DNA of 64,000 bases. Origin: Emticicia sp040253585. Lineage in GTDB: Bacteria; Bacteroidota; Bacteroidia; Cytophagales; Spirosomataceae. Where the stretch lies: assembly GCF_040253585.1 (NCBI RefSeq), contig NZ_JBELAU010000019.1, positions 1 to 64,000 on the forward strand, read 5' to 3'. This document shows, in pieces, positions 15,843 to 24,365 of this stretch. A program made the translations under genes and the position numbers. The first letter of the stretch is position 1; each line of letters opens with the position of its first letter. A model generated the notes under the pieces. It searched no databases and was not told where the DNA came from. It saw only the letters and a program-made list of their open reading frames with translations.

Positions 15843-16889
15843 TTACCCAACCAACTCCCAACTCAAAGCTGTTCCTGCTTCAATATTTTGGGTGGCTGTT
15901 TTACCTAAAATATCTTCATAGTAGCGAGTGTGTAAACCATTTGATGGGCGAATCGAACGTACATTTTTTTCGCTAAAAACATCACCCGCTTTCATTGGCT
16001 CTACTACGTAAAGTGAGCGTTTATATTGCAAACTTTTTTGTTCTTTTTCTGACAAAATATAATTCACTTTTCCCATTGCCAAAAATGCTCTTTCCGACTC
16101 AATGACCAAGTTTTTGAGTTCCTCTGGTTCGAGCGAAAAAGCAGAGTCAACACCACCATCGGCACGGCGAAGCGTAAAGTGTTTTTCTAAAACCCTCGCC
16201 CCAAGAGCCACAGCCGCTACTGCTGCCCCAATTCCCATTGTATGGTCAGAAAGTCCGATTTGGCAATCAAAAAGGTCTTTCATGTGCGGAATTGTGAGGA
16301 GATTTGTGCTTTCGGGTGTAGCAGGGTAGGTGCTGGTACACTTTAGTAAAACTAAGTCTTTACAGCCGTATTTACGCAAAACCGCTACTGATTCTTGAAT
16401 ATCGGCAATGCTCGCCACGCCCGTACTCATAATCACAGGTTTGCCAGTTTGGGCCACTTTTTTGAGCAAAATATGGTCAGTATTCTCAAAAGATGCAATT
16501 TTATAGCATGGTACTTCGAGCGATTCCAAAAAATCAACGGCTGTAGTATCAAATGGACTGCTGAATGCCAACATTCCGTGAGCTTTGGCTCTATCAAAGA
16601 TTGGTTTGTGCCATTCCCACGGCGTGTAGGCCATTTGGTAGAGTTTGTGTAAATTTTGGTTTTTCCAAAGTGAATTTTGGTCTTTTATCACAAATTCATC
16701 GGAAGTACCATTGAAAGTAATCGTATCGGCGGTATAAGTTTGTAATTTGAGGGCGTGAGCTCCTGCTGCTGCGGCAGCATCGACAATTTCAAATGCACGC
16801 TCAAGCGATTGATTATGATTGCCTGACATTTCTGCAATGACAAATGGCTTGTGGTCAGGACTGATGATTGTATCTTGAATTTTAAACAT
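15843..16889 (-). CDS. pseI: pseudaminic acid synthase
   Basis: 348 residues: an NeuB-type TIM barrel (1-270) and a C-terminal SAF antifreeze-like domain (about 290-346). It condenses phosphoenolpyruvate with a hexosamine derivative to make a nonulosonic acid. AEMSGNHNQSLERA near the start, SSPFD, KIASFE and SLYVVEPMKAGD match PseI (pseudaminic acid) more than NeuB, whose corresponding motif is AEIGVNHNG. The stop codon abuts the intergenic palindrome. Last gene of a minus-strand cluster with a methylase, PseF and two GNATs. Legionaminic-type products cannot be excluded. Confidence 0.88.
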   Translation of the reverse strand: MFKIQDTIISPDHKPFVIAEMSGNHNQSLERAFEIVDAAAAAGAHALKLQTYTADTITFNGTSDEFVIKDQNSLWKNQNLHKLYQMAYTPWEWHKPIFDRAKAHGMLAFSSPFDTTAVDFLESLEVPCYKIASFENTDHILLKKVAQTGKPVIMSTGVASIADIQESVAVLRKYGCKDLVLLKCTSTYPATPESTNLLTIPHMKDLFDCQIGLSDHTMGIGAAVAAVALGARVLEKHFTLRRADGGVDSAFSLEPEELKNLVIESERAFLAMGKVNYILSEKEQKSLQYKRSLYVVEPMKAGDVFSEKNVRSIRPSNGLHTRYYEDILGKTATQNIEAGTALSWELVG

Positions 16890-17349
16890 ATTTCTTTTCC
16901 AAAAGATAGCTTGTTTCGTTGCTGATAACTAACTCGTTAATTATCTCAAAGCCTGCTTTTTTAAATGAATTTAATGATGCTAAGTTAGTTTTTTTGATGT
17001 ATGCGTGGATATTTTTTGCTTGAAATTCGGTAAAGAAAACTTCACAAGCACTTGTGAGCATCGGTACTGCCAAACCCAAACCTCGAAAGTTCTTATCAAT
17101 CGAAATTCCGATGATGTTTTCATCTGTTTTCTGTTCGATTCTGATTTGGCCAACTGGAATGTTTTCTTCGTTTTCAAAGACTAAAAGTAAGGCTTTTTTA
17201 TCTTCAATTTTTCTTGTAAACCAATTTGTATGTCCTTGATAATCAACTTCTTGTGTGTTGAATGAATTACTGCGAGTAGCAGGGTCATTTGTCCATTCAA
17301 AATATAAATCGAGGTCTGATAATTTAGCTTTTCGGTGATAAATCTGCAT
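16882..17349 (-). CDS. GNAT-family N-acetyltransferase of the pse cluster
   Basis: 155 residues, single GNAT domain with the acetyl-CoA loop FRGLGLAVPM near residue 90. It resembles the acetyltransferase domain often fused to PseG in other organisms (opening WTNDPATRSNSFNT, then VGQIRIE). It overlaps pseI by 8 bases and the next GNAT by 26 bases, so translation is coupled. A sugar-nucleotide N-acetylation role is inferred from context. Confidence 0.8.
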   Translation of the reverse strand: MQIYHRKAKLSDLDLYFEWTNDPATRSNSFNTQEVDYQGHTNWFTRKIEDKKALLLVFENEENIPVGQIRIEQKTDENIIGISIDKNFRGLGLAVPMLTSACEVFFTEFQAKNIHAYIKKTNLASLNSFKKAGFEIINELVISNETSYLLEKKYV

Positions 17350-17893
17350 ATTTGGAATGAATCAAAACGTCGATAAATTTCCCTTCAAAATAACAATGTT
17401 CTTTTAATCGAGCTTCTTCTGTAAAGCCATTTTTGAGCAACATTGGGTATAAATGTGGGCGTAAATCAAAGGCATATGTGAATATTTTATGAAAATTGAT
17501 TTCTGAAAAAGCCACTTGTTTAATGAGTTGTAAATAACTGCTCCAATAATACTCAAAAAAGTCTTTTTCAAGTGCCGTATCCATGATAAATGAAATCTCG
17601 GCATTTTTATCAATCCAGTTGATATGAACCAAGCCTCCGTAGCCAATACATTTACCGTTTTTTAAGAACGAAAAAAGCAACTGACTTGGTTTCTCTTGTT
17701 CAAAAAGTTTCGAGACTACGTTATCGAAGTAATTTTTTTGGTCGGCTTCGGTGAGTGGTTTTGCTTGGCGAAGGTGATAAATCTGCTCGTTTCGCCACTT
17801 CATTATCGAAAACTGGTCTTCATCTCGAAGGGGTATCAACGTAAATTCGTTATGCTCGAAACGTTGATTTTTTAAACATTTGTAGGCTCTCAT
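17324..17893 (-). CDS. GNAT-family acetyltransferase, PseH-like by context
   Basis: 189 residues with RimJ/RimL-like GNAT features (IMKWRNEQIYHLRQ near residue 30, then GYGGLVHINW and a C-terminal LLKNGFTEEA motif). A PseH-type enzyme acetylates the 4-amino sugar nucleotide in pseudaminate synthesis; gene order (between PseF and PseI) supports that role, though sequence alone does not fix the substrate. Start and stop overlap both neighbours, by 4 bases with pseF. Confidence 0.78.
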   Translation of the reverse strand: MRAYKCLKNQRFEHNEFTLIPLRDEDQFSIMKWRNEQIYHLRQAKPLTEADQKNYFDNVVSKLFEQEKPSQLLFSFLKNGKCIGYGGLVHINWIDKNAEISFIMDTALEKDFFEYYWSSYLQLIKQVAFSEINFHKIFTYAFDLRPHLYPMLLKNGFTEEARLKEHCYFEGKFIDVLIHSKYADLSPKS

Positions 17894-18636
17894 ATCTTCG
17901 ATTTTATTCGATATTTAAACTCAGCCACTTGCCAATCTTCTTCGTTGTCAATATCGTGGGCATCCATTTCTGAAATAACAATTCCACTGGTGTTTTCGGT
18001 CAAAATACTTCGATTTTTTAATAATTTTTCAGTTTTAAAGAAATAAAACTGCCCAGCATCATGGTAAAGTGGCGTAAGGTCTTGTGAGCGTACTTGGGCG
18101 TTTTCAGGGTTTTGCCAACGGAGTTTGTTTTCTTGAAAAATTACTCCTCGTTGCGGAGGGAATGAGAATTTCTGAACTGGATACACCGAATCGAGCTTTT
18201 GAGATTGAAGTAAATCAAATGATTTTTGAAGCGTTTCAGCCGAAACAAAAGGAGCAGTTGGATAAATACAGCAACCTACTTCAAAGGTTTTATTGAGATT
18301 TTTGTAAGCTTCTAAAACTTCTACCAAAACATCAACAGTGGTTGCGTAATCATTAGCATTTTCGGTGCTTCGAGCGAACGGGACGTTCGCTCCATAACTT
18401 CTTGCAATTTCAGCAATTTCCTCATCATCCGTCGATACCATTACTTCGTCGAATAGTTTGCTTTCTAAAGCTGCTTCTATCGAATAGGCAATGATTGGTT
18501 TTCCGAGAAAATCCTTAATGTTTTTTCTCGGAATTCGCTTACTTCCGCCCCTTGCGGGTATGATACAAAGCCCCCCTGCCCCCGATGGGGGAGTTGAATC
18601 ACTGTTAGCTTTAATATTGACTTGCGGAATTTCCAT
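17890..18636 (-). CDS. pseF: pseudaminic acid (nonulosonate) cytidylyltransferase with repeat-derived N-terminus
   Basis: 248 residues from the ATG at 18636. IIPARGGSKRIPRKN is the CTP-binding signature, followed by VSTDDEEIA and the RSQDL..YHDAGQFYFF motif shared with PseF. It activates the nonulosonic acid as its CMP derivative. Related enzymes begin within a few residues of IIPARGG, but here about 23 residues precede it, and residues 15-22 (TPPSGAGG) are encoded by a palindromic repeat. An upstream in-frame start would read through the second repeat copy and is less likely. Confidence 0.85.
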   Translation of the reverse strand: MEIPQVNIKANSDSTPPSGAGGLCIIPARGGSKRIPRKNIKDFLGKPIIAYSIEAALESKLFDEVMVSTDDEEIAEIARSYGANVPFARSTENANDYATTVDVLVEVLEAYKNLNKTFEVGCCIYPTAPFVSAETLQKSFDLLQSQKLDSVYPVQKFSFPPQRGVIFQENKLRWQNPENAQVRSQDLTPLYHDAGQFYFFKTEKLLKNRSILTENTSGIVISEMDAHDIDNEEDWQVAEFKYRIKSKI

Positions 18637-18675
18637 TTTTAAAGAAATTAATTCCCCATCGGGGGTTAGGGGGCT
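18569..18675. repeat. inverted pair of G/C-rich palindromic elements spanning two gene ends
   Basis: A left copy (AGCCCCCCTGCCCCCGATGG at its start, 18569-18595) and a right copy (18650-18675, ending GTTAGGGGGCT) are near-exact reverse complements about 55 bases apart. The left copy codes for residues of PseF. The right copy supplies the last two codons and stop of the methylase gene. Together they look like a MITE-like unit of about 107 bp or two independent insertions. Confidence 0.75.
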
Positions 18676-19316
18676 ACTTTCTCCAGTAAACACATACAAT
18701 CGGCATTACCCGATTCGGCTTGGTTGACGTACGGGTAAATTTCTTTTTTTACTAAACGAAGATTCGAGAAACGGTCGAGGAAAAGCTGAGCGTAGTCTGC
18801 TTTCCAGAGGTAATCGGTATTGCCTCGGTAATTGATGCTGGTTGTTTCGGGAGCGTAATATTCCCAACATGAAATATAGCGTTTCGAACAACGTACCATT
18901 TCGTCCATAATTTTGGGTAAATTATCGGGCGAAATATGAATCAAAACTCCATTGGTGCAAACCAAATCGAAATAATTATCTTTAAATGGAATATCAAAGC
19001 CTGAGCCTTGAATAATATTGATGTTTTCGGTAAATTCTTTGGCTTTTTGGGCGGCATAATGCTGTAATTCAATGCCGTAAATATTCTTAAATCCCGAACG
19101 TTGGAAACCCACGAGCTGCATACCAGTATTGCAACCAACCTCCAAGATTTTAGCATCTTTATCTAAATCTGTGTAGAATTTTTCATTCAAGTCAACTTTA
19201 GTAATTCCCCAATTTTCGAGATAAAATTTATCCCATTCTTCGGGATTTCTCGAATTTCTATCGGTATAATCTTTACCAAATTCACCACTCCAAAATTGTT
19301 CTTGTTTCGTTTGCAT
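18666..19316 (-). CDS. pseudaminic acid biosynthesis-associated methylase (class I SAM)
   Basis: 216 residues, a Rossmann-fold SAM methyltransferase with motif I ILEVGCNTGMQL near residue 57 and the FDLVCTNGVLIHI motif near 115. The N-terminal QEQFWSGEFGKDYTDRN matches the family named pseudaminic-acid-biosynthesis-associated methylase (TIGR03587). The target is unknown. Its last codons (VAP, stop) lie inside a palindromic repeat, so the original C-terminus was probably altered. Confidence 0.85.
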   Translation of the reverse strand: MQTKQEQFWSGEFGKDYTDRNSRNPEEWDKFYLENWGITKVDLNEKFYTDLDKDAKILEVGCNTGMQLVGFQRSGFKNIYGIELQHYAAQKAKEFTENINIIQGSGFDIPFKDNYFDLVCTNGVLIHISPDNLPKIMDEMVRCSKRYISCWEYYAPETTSINYRGNTDYLWKADYAQLFLDRFSNLRLVKKEIYPYVNQAESGNADCMCLLEKVAP

Positions 19317-19347
19317 TCTTTGAGAAGAAATCTATAATAGGTTTATT

Positions 19348-19872
19348 TTATGCCGAAAGGCTTTCTAATTCTGTTTTTTGGCGTAAATGATGACGGTAGT
19401 GCATTTCGTGCAAATAATACCATTCCTTGGCATCGAGCCAGCCCATTGCTACTTGCAGGGCTTTGTAAGAGCCATCGTCGTTGCTAACGGCTTCGATTAA
19501 ATTTTGAGAATCGGTCAAGATTTTTTTCAAAATACTTTTGTATTCTTCTCTTGTTTTAGCAACTGGCTCAGGTCCACGAATCGCATCGGGTATTTTGAGT
19601 TTTACGGGTGGAAACCCACCGTATTTGAATTGTTGTTCACCAAAATGAGTTTTTTCTCCGCCTTCTTGTCCTTTTCGATTTTCAAGACAACGCACACAGT
19701 TTGCTAAAAAAAAGAATTGTGACGAAACCGTCAGATGCTCATACATTTGCCCAAGCGACCACGTTTCTTCATCTTTTTTTAAGAAAAATTGTTCGTCAGA
19801 ATAACTATCAAGACTGATAAAATACTGATTAACAACAGTTTCGAGATTTGGATAAACTTCGGTCGGAGACAT
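19348..19872 (-). CDS. DinB-like family protein
   Basis: 174 residues with the four-helix DinB/DinB_2 pattern: WSLGQMYEHL carries the first metal-binding His and HEMHYRHHLRQK the later His cluster. Members are often metal-dependent thiol transferases or of unknown role. It sits between rfbB and the methylase with short gaps, so it is probably co-transcribed, but nothing links it to sugar synthesis. Confidence 0.82.
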   Translation of the reverse strand: MSPTEVYPNLETVVNQYFISLDSYSDEQFFLKKDEETWSLGQMYEHLTVSSQFFFLANCVRCLENRKGQEGGEKTHFGEQQFKYGGFPPVKLKIPDAIRGPEPVAKTREEYKSILKKILTDSQNLIEAVSNDDGSYKALQVAMGWLDAKEWYYLHEMHYRHHLRQKTELESLSA

Positions 19873-19894
19873 TTTAGTGAGCAGTTATCAGTGC

Positions 19895-20944
19895 CTATTT
19901 GTACATTTTTTCGTAATACTTCGTATAATCGCCGCTGGTTACGTTAGCTAACCATTGTTTATTGGCCAAATACCACTCAACTGTTTGTGTGAGTCCTTCT
20001 TCAAATTGCAAAGATGGTTCCCAGCCCAGTTCTTTCATGAGTTTGTTGGCATCAATGGCATAGCGTAAGTCATGCCCAGCACGGTCGGTTACGTAAGTAA
20101 TTAATTTCACCGAAGTTCCTTCTGGGCGACCTAATTTTTCGTCCATGATTTTGCATAAAAGATTCACTAAATCAATGTTTTTCCATTCGTTGAAGCCACC
20201 AATGTTATAAGTTTCACCGTTTCCACCGTTATGATAAATTACGTCAATAGCACGAGCGTGGTCTTTTACAAAAAGCCAGTCACGCACGTTTTCGCCTTTA
20301 CCATAAACTGGAAGTGGACGGTTGTGTATAATATTGTTAATCATCAACGGAATCAATTTTTCGGGGAAGTGATTCGGCCCGTAATTATTTGAACAGTTGG
20401 AGATAACAACTGGTAATTTATAAGTATTATGATAAGCTCTCACGAAGTGGTCAGAAGAAGCCTTCGATGCCGAGTACGGCGAACGTGGGTCGTAGCTCGT
20501 TGTTTCTAAGAAAAACTCTTCTGGATTGTGTAGCTCACCATAAACCTCATCGGTTGAAACATGGTAGAAACGTTTACCCGAAAAATCACTTTTCCAAGCG
20601 TTTTTGGCGGCATTTAGCAAATTCACAGTTCCGATAACGTTGGTCATTACAAACTCCATTGGATTGGTAATTGACCTATCAACATGAGATTCGGCGGCTA
20701 AGTGAATAACACCGCTGAAATTATATTTCTCAAACAAACCATTAATATATGCTGCATCAGTAATATCACCATGCTCGAAAGTATAGTTTGGCGATTTTTC
20801 GATATCAGTCAGGTTTTCGAGGTTTCCTGCATACGTAAGTTTATCAAGGTTAACTATTTGATAGTCAGGGTATTTTGTAACAAAAAGTCTGACTACATGA
20901 GAGCCAATGAAGCCTGCTCCACCTGTTATGAGTATTGTTTGCAT
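19895..20944 (-). CDS. rfbB: dTDP-glucose 4,6-dehydratase
   Basis: 349 residues, extended SDR. GGAGFIGSH (residues 7-15) binds NAD, followed by the catalytic YSASKASSDHFVRAYHNTY motif and the SNNYGPNHFPEKLIP motif typical of RmlB/RfbB. It converts dTDP-glucose to dTDP-4-keto-6-deoxyglucose for deoxysugar synthesis. It is separated from the downstream DinB gene by 22 bases and from the upstream mazF stop by only 2 bases. Confidence 0.95.
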   Translation of the reverse strand: MQTILITGGAGFIGSHVVRLFVTKYPDYQIVNLDKLTYAGNLENLTDIEKSPNYTFEHGDITDAAYINGLFEKYNFSGVIHLAAESHVDRSITNPMEFVMTNVIGTVNLLNAAKNAWKSDFSGKRFYHVSTDEVYGELHNPEEFFLETTSYDPRSPYSASKASSDHFVRAYHNTYKLPVVISNCSNNYGPNHFPEKLIPLMINNIIHNRPLPVYGKGENVRDWLFVKDHARAIDVIYHNGGNGETYNIGGFNEWKNIDLVNLLCKIMDEKLGRPEGTSVKLITYVTDRAGHDLRYAIDANKLMKELGWEPSLQFEEGLTQTVEWYLANKQWLANVTSGDYTKYYEKMYK

Positions 20945-20946
20945 TT

Positions 20947-21291
20947 TTATATATCAATTGAAAGTATTTTTGCTAATCCCAGTCTAATTTCGTCCATTTT
21001 AGACTCTTTCAAAGTACCTAATTTTTTAATAAATCTATCTTTTGAAATAGAGCGAACTTGGAAACAATCAGCCGATGAGTCTTTTGCAAGACCATTTGCT
21101 TTATTTGGAGTAAGTTTTATCATCCATGGAGCAAATGTATAATTATCTTTCCAGTCAGTTATAGGATCAATCACTTTTAATGGTAATTTTCCTAAAGCAT
21201 CGTCATTGACAATGATTACTGGTCGAGTCTTTTTAATTTCCGCTCCAATTGTCGGGTCAAGATTTACTTGCCAAATTTCATTTTGATTCAT
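20947..21291 (-). CDS. MazF/PemK-type toxin
   Basis: 114 residues from the ATG at 21291. IWQVNLDPTIGAEIKKTRPVII is the SH3-like MazF/PemK start motif, followed by VRSISKDRF. Such toxins are ribonucleases. The ATG lies within the last codons of the upstream antitoxin gene, a 14-base overlap that is typical of coupled toxin-antitoxin pairs; a TTG 18 bases upstream is less likely. Confidence 0.88.
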   Translation of the reverse strand: MNQNEIWQVNLDPTIGAEIKKTRPVIIVNDDALGKLPLKVIDPITDWKDNYTFAPWMIKLTPNKANGLAKDSSADCFQVRSISKDRFIKKLGTLKESKMDEIRLGLAKILSIDI

Positions 21292-21490
21292 AGAAACCTT
21301 CGGAATCAAGATTTGTAAATGCGGTCAATTCATTATCCGTCAAATAATCTTCATAAAGAATCTCCGCAGCTTTCTTCATGGCTTCCTTTTGCTCTTGTTG
21401 GCGTATTGAATGTAGCACTTTTTCCACAACAAACATCTTGGTTTGACGTGGAAGTTTGTCTATTTCAAAGAGTATTTGAGTAGTATTCAT
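21278..21490 (-). CDS. putative antitoxin of the MazF pair
   Basis: 70 residues, Lys/Glu-rich and helical (LPRQTKMFVVEKVLHSIRQQ, then KKAAEILYEDY and an acidic end). No DNA-binding fold is obvious by eye. Its gene overlaps the MazF gene by 14 bases and precedes it, the usual antitoxin position. The acidic C-terminal third could cover the toxin. Confidence 0.75.
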   Translation of the reverse strand: MNTTQILFEIDKLPRQTKMFVVEKVLHSIRQQEQKEAMKKAAEILYEDYLTDNELTAFTNLDSEGFYESK

Positions 21491-21502
21491 AATAAATTAT
21501 AT

Positions 21503-22516
21503 TTACTTCTTCATCAATTTCTTTTCCCAACGCCACGCATCTTTCAAACTTTCAGCGAGTGTTTTTTCTACTTTCCAGCCCATTATTTTCTCTGCTTTTT
21601 CCACGCTTCCATAAATTTTTTCTACGTCACCCACACGGCGTGGCCCGATTTCGTAATTGAGTTTAAGTTTATTTACTTTCTCAAAAGTTTTAATAATTTC
21701 GAGAACCGTATTACCTGTTCCAGTTCCTACATTAAATATATCGTAGTAGTTATCCACCTGTTTATCAAGCAATTCAAGTGCCGAAACGTGGGCTTTTGCC
21801 AAATCTACCACGTGAATAAAATCTCTTATATTTGTACCATCTGGTGTGTTATAGTCGCTACCGAAAACAGTTAGTTTTGGTCTGATCCCTGCGGCAGTTT
21901 GTGTAATAAACGGCACTAAATTGCTCGGTACGCCATTGGGGAGTTCGCCAATATGTGCTGATGGATGAGCTCCAATTGGATTGAAATAGCGAAGTGCGAT
22001 AATTTTAAGCGGATTTCCTGCGGTGATTGTGTCACGCAAGATGTCTTCACACATGGTTTTTGTATTTCCATAAGGAGAGGTAGCTGGTTGGCGAGGTGTT
22101 GCTTCGGTTACTGGAATTTGTTCAGGTTGACCATAAACAGTACACGAAGATGAAAAAACTAAATTTTTTATGCCCAACTTTAGCATTACTTTCAAAACAT
22201 TGAGTGTTGAACCAAGGTTATTTTCGTAATACTTGAGCGGATTTGCTACTGATTCACCAACGGCTTTATAGGCCGCAAAGTGAATGACTCCTTCAATATT
22301 TTCTTTTTTGCAAATTTGCTCTAAAACTTTACTATCATTGCAGTCTTTTTCGTAGCACTTGACTGACTTTTTGACAATTTTTTTGATACCCTTCAGTGCA
22401 GATTTATCTGAATTGTTGAAGTTGTCGATGATGATTGGCTCATGTCCAGCATTGATTAATTCAACTACTGTGTGTGAACCGATGAAGCCTGCACCGCCTG
22501 TAACTAAAATTTTCAT
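21503..22516 (-). CDS. galE: UDP-glucose 4-epimerase
   Basis: 337 residues from the ATG at 22516 (MKILVTGGAGFIGSH). The NAD-binding GGAGFIGSH, the FSSSCTVYG motif with catalytic Ser, the SPYGNTK motif with catalytic Tyr and Lys, and the ALRYFNPIGAHPS signature are all present. It interconverts UDP-glucose and UDP-galactose. First gene of the minus-strand sugar cluster. Confidence 0.95.
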   Translation of the reverse strand: MKILVTGGAGFIGSHTVVELINAGHEPIIIDNFNNSDKSALKGIKKIVKKSVKCYEKDCNDSKVLEQICKKENIEGVIHFAAYKAVGESVANPLKYYENNLGSTLNVLKVMLKLGIKNLVFSSSCTVYGQPEQIPVTEATPRQPATSPYGNTKTMCEDILRDTITAGNPLKIIALRYFNPIGAHPSAHIGELPNGVPSNLVPFITQTAAGIRPKLTVFGSDYNTPDGTNIRDFIHVVDLAKAHVSALELLDKQVDNYYDIFNVGTGTGNTVLEIIKTFEKVNKLKLNYEIGPRRVGDVEKIYGSVEKAEKIMGWKVEKTLAESLKDAWRWEKKLMKK

Positions 22517-22735
22517 AAAAAAGTGTTTGTTTTTTTTACAAAAGTATGAATTTAGCACTTGAATTGGAAGTGCTTACTGCAAATATCTATTATACGGTGA
22601 CAAATATAGGCTTAAATCATTAATAGTCAGTGTATTATGCTTATATGAGCCTGTTTTGGTACTTCCAGTTTATTAATGTTGAGTAGTAAATAGACTAATT
22701 AAAATAGATAACCTAAAAAGACATTAACAAATATA

Positions 22736-23569
22736 ATGAACGAATCTGAAATTAAAGCCTTAGTTACCTTGCTTGATGACGAAGATAGTGAGGTAGTGCA
22801 GCACGTTGAGAATCGCTTACGGACTTTAGGGGGTTCTATAATTCCTCTATTAGAAGACCACTGGCAAGGCAATGGTTTAAACCCGATTTTACAGAAAAAA
22901 ATTGAAGATTTGATTCACGATTTACAGTATAATACTGTAATCAACCGATTGGTGGCATGGAAAAATAAAGGCCATGAAGACTTGCTTGAAGGAATGTGGA
23001 TTGTGGCAACGTATCAGTATCCAGACTTAAACATTGATAAACTACGCCAATACATCAATGATATGTATTTTGATGCGTGGCTCGAACTTCGAGAAGACAT
23101 GCATCCGCATGACCAAATCAGAGTGCTGAATCAGATTTTCTTTGATAAGTACAAATATTTGCCCAATACCAAGAATTTTCATTCAGTGGCAAATTCGATG
23201 CTCAATCAGGTTTTTGATTTAAAAAAAGGAAATCCAATTTCATTGTGTGTAATATACATGCTTTTGGCAAGACGTTTAGGTTTGCCTGTAAGTGGGGTAA
23301 ACCTGCCGAGTTTGTTTGTGCTTACCTATAAAACACCGCAAACGCAGTTTTATATCAATATTTTTAATCGAGGGCTTATTTTCTCGAAAGTTGACATTAG
23401 TAATTATATCAAACAAATGCAGTTAAAGCCGCAAGATTCGTTTTTTCAGCCTTGCACAAACTTGGATATTGTATCGAGAGTTTTGCGAAATCTGATTGTT
23501 TCGTTTGAAAAAGTCTCTGATCTCGAACGTGCTAAAGAAGTCGAAAGTATTTTGAAAGCGATCAGCTAA
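22736..23569 (+). CDS. SirB1-like transglutaminase-fold protein
   Basis: 277 residues. The N-terminal third looks helical with HEAT-like spacing; the central part (YLPNTKNFHSVANSMLNQV, then KKGNPISLCVIYMLLARRLG) is the SirB1/transglutaminase-like core 2 motif with the conserved Cys. In other bacteria such proteins are often found near release-factor or TPR genes; their activity is not established. It is divergent from galE across a 219-bp gap that shows no clear promoter. Confidence 0.85.
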   Translation: MNESEIKALVTLLDDEDSEVVQHVENRLRTLGGSIIPLLEDHWQGNGLNPILQKKIEDLIHDLQYNTVINRLVAWKNKGHEDLLEGMWIVATYQYPDLNIDKLRQYINDMYFDAWLELREDMHPHDQIRVLNQIFFDKYKYLPNTKNFHSVANSMLNQVFDLKKGNPISLCVIYMLLARRLGLPVSGVNLPSLFVLTYKTPQTQFYINIFNRGLIFSKVDISNYIKQMQLKPQDSFFQPCTNLDIVSRVLRNLIVSFEKVSDLERAKEVESILKAIS

Positions 23570-23576
23570 GAGTCGG

Positions 23577-23638
23577 GTCTGCACCGCAGGTCTTAGTCAG
23601 GTTAGGTGCTATTTGAGGGTCAGACCTGCGGTACAGAC
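23577..23638. repeat. inverted repeat between convergent genes, overlapping a stop codon
   Basis: Arms built on TCTGCACCGCAGGTCT (23578-23593) and AGACCTGCGGTACAGA (23622-23637), one mismatch, 28-base spacer. The right arm contains the end and stop codon of the phosphopantetheinyl transferase gene, so the last residues there are repeat-encoded. Confidence 0.75.
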
Positions 23639-24273
23639 TCCAATCCAGCCACTACCAGTATATATCCGTCTATTTTCTCGACATAGATGCAATATTCTTT
23701 ATCTATTTCATTGATTTTTAATCTTCCTGTAATTTTGTTTTGCTTTTTTAGAAATGGAAAAACAAACAGGTTTTCGTTAAAAATTACTTTTCGTTTGCCA
23801 TAAAGCTTGTAAAGAGCCTCTTTGGCCGACCAATAAATGCAGAGTTTCTCAATATCTCCTTCGGCTTGTATTCTTTCAGATTCAGACAAAAATTTGTGTG
23901 CAATTCTTTGTAATTTCTCTGAAGGTTTTTCCATATCCATGCCGAGTGCTTCGCTGGGGTGCATGACAGCCGCCACATAGTTTGACGTATGTGTTATCGA
24001 CATTTGCCAGTTACTTCCTGCCAAATATGGTTTTCCGTGTTCATCTTTCTTGATTCCTAAATACTTAATACCGAGTGAATTGGCTAAGTGTTTGATTACG
24101 AGTCTACTGCAAAAGAATTCAACTTGTTTTTGCGGATGGCTAATTGATGCCAGTTCGGCATCGGTCAGTATTTCTGAAGGCAGCATCGCCTGCAGTTCAT
24201 CATGAGATTCGGTGATTTGCCAAACTGCCAATGAGATATTGTTTTCGTATTTTTTTTCTAAAATTACGGACAT
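23620..24273 (-). CDS. 4'-phosphopantetheinyl transferase superfamily protein
   Basis: 217 residues from the ATG at 24273. The Sfp/AcpT-type signature is visible: the central LGMDMEKPSEKLQRIA stretch carries the Mg-binding acidic residues and IYWSAKEALYKLYGKRK is the second motif. It transfers 4'-phosphopantetheine from CoA to carrier proteins. The final residues are encoded by the inverted repeat that fills the gap to the convergent neighbour. Confidence 0.9.
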   Translation of the reverse strand: MSVILEKKYENNISLAVWQITESHDELQAMLPSEILTDAELASISHPQKQVEFFCSRLVIKHLANSLGIKYLGIKKDEHGKPYLAGSNWQMSITHTSNYVAAVMHPSEALGMDMEKPSEKLQRIAHKFLSESERIQAEGDIEKLCIYWSAKEALYKLYGKRKVIFNENLFVFPFLKKQNKITGRLKINEIDKEYCIYVEKIDGYILVVAGLESVPQV

Positions 24274-24365
24274 AAAATTACTCTTTTGGCTCAAAGATAC
24301 ACATTAAATTTACGACAAAGGCACGGCTGTTTTAAACTATTCGTGCCTTTGTTATGAGATCATCC

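Noticed and set aside
17890..18699. Longer PseF reading starting upstream of 18636
   Set aside because: The extra 21 residues would be encoded by the second palindrome copy and the methylase gene end, with no homology; the ATG at 18636 is simpler.
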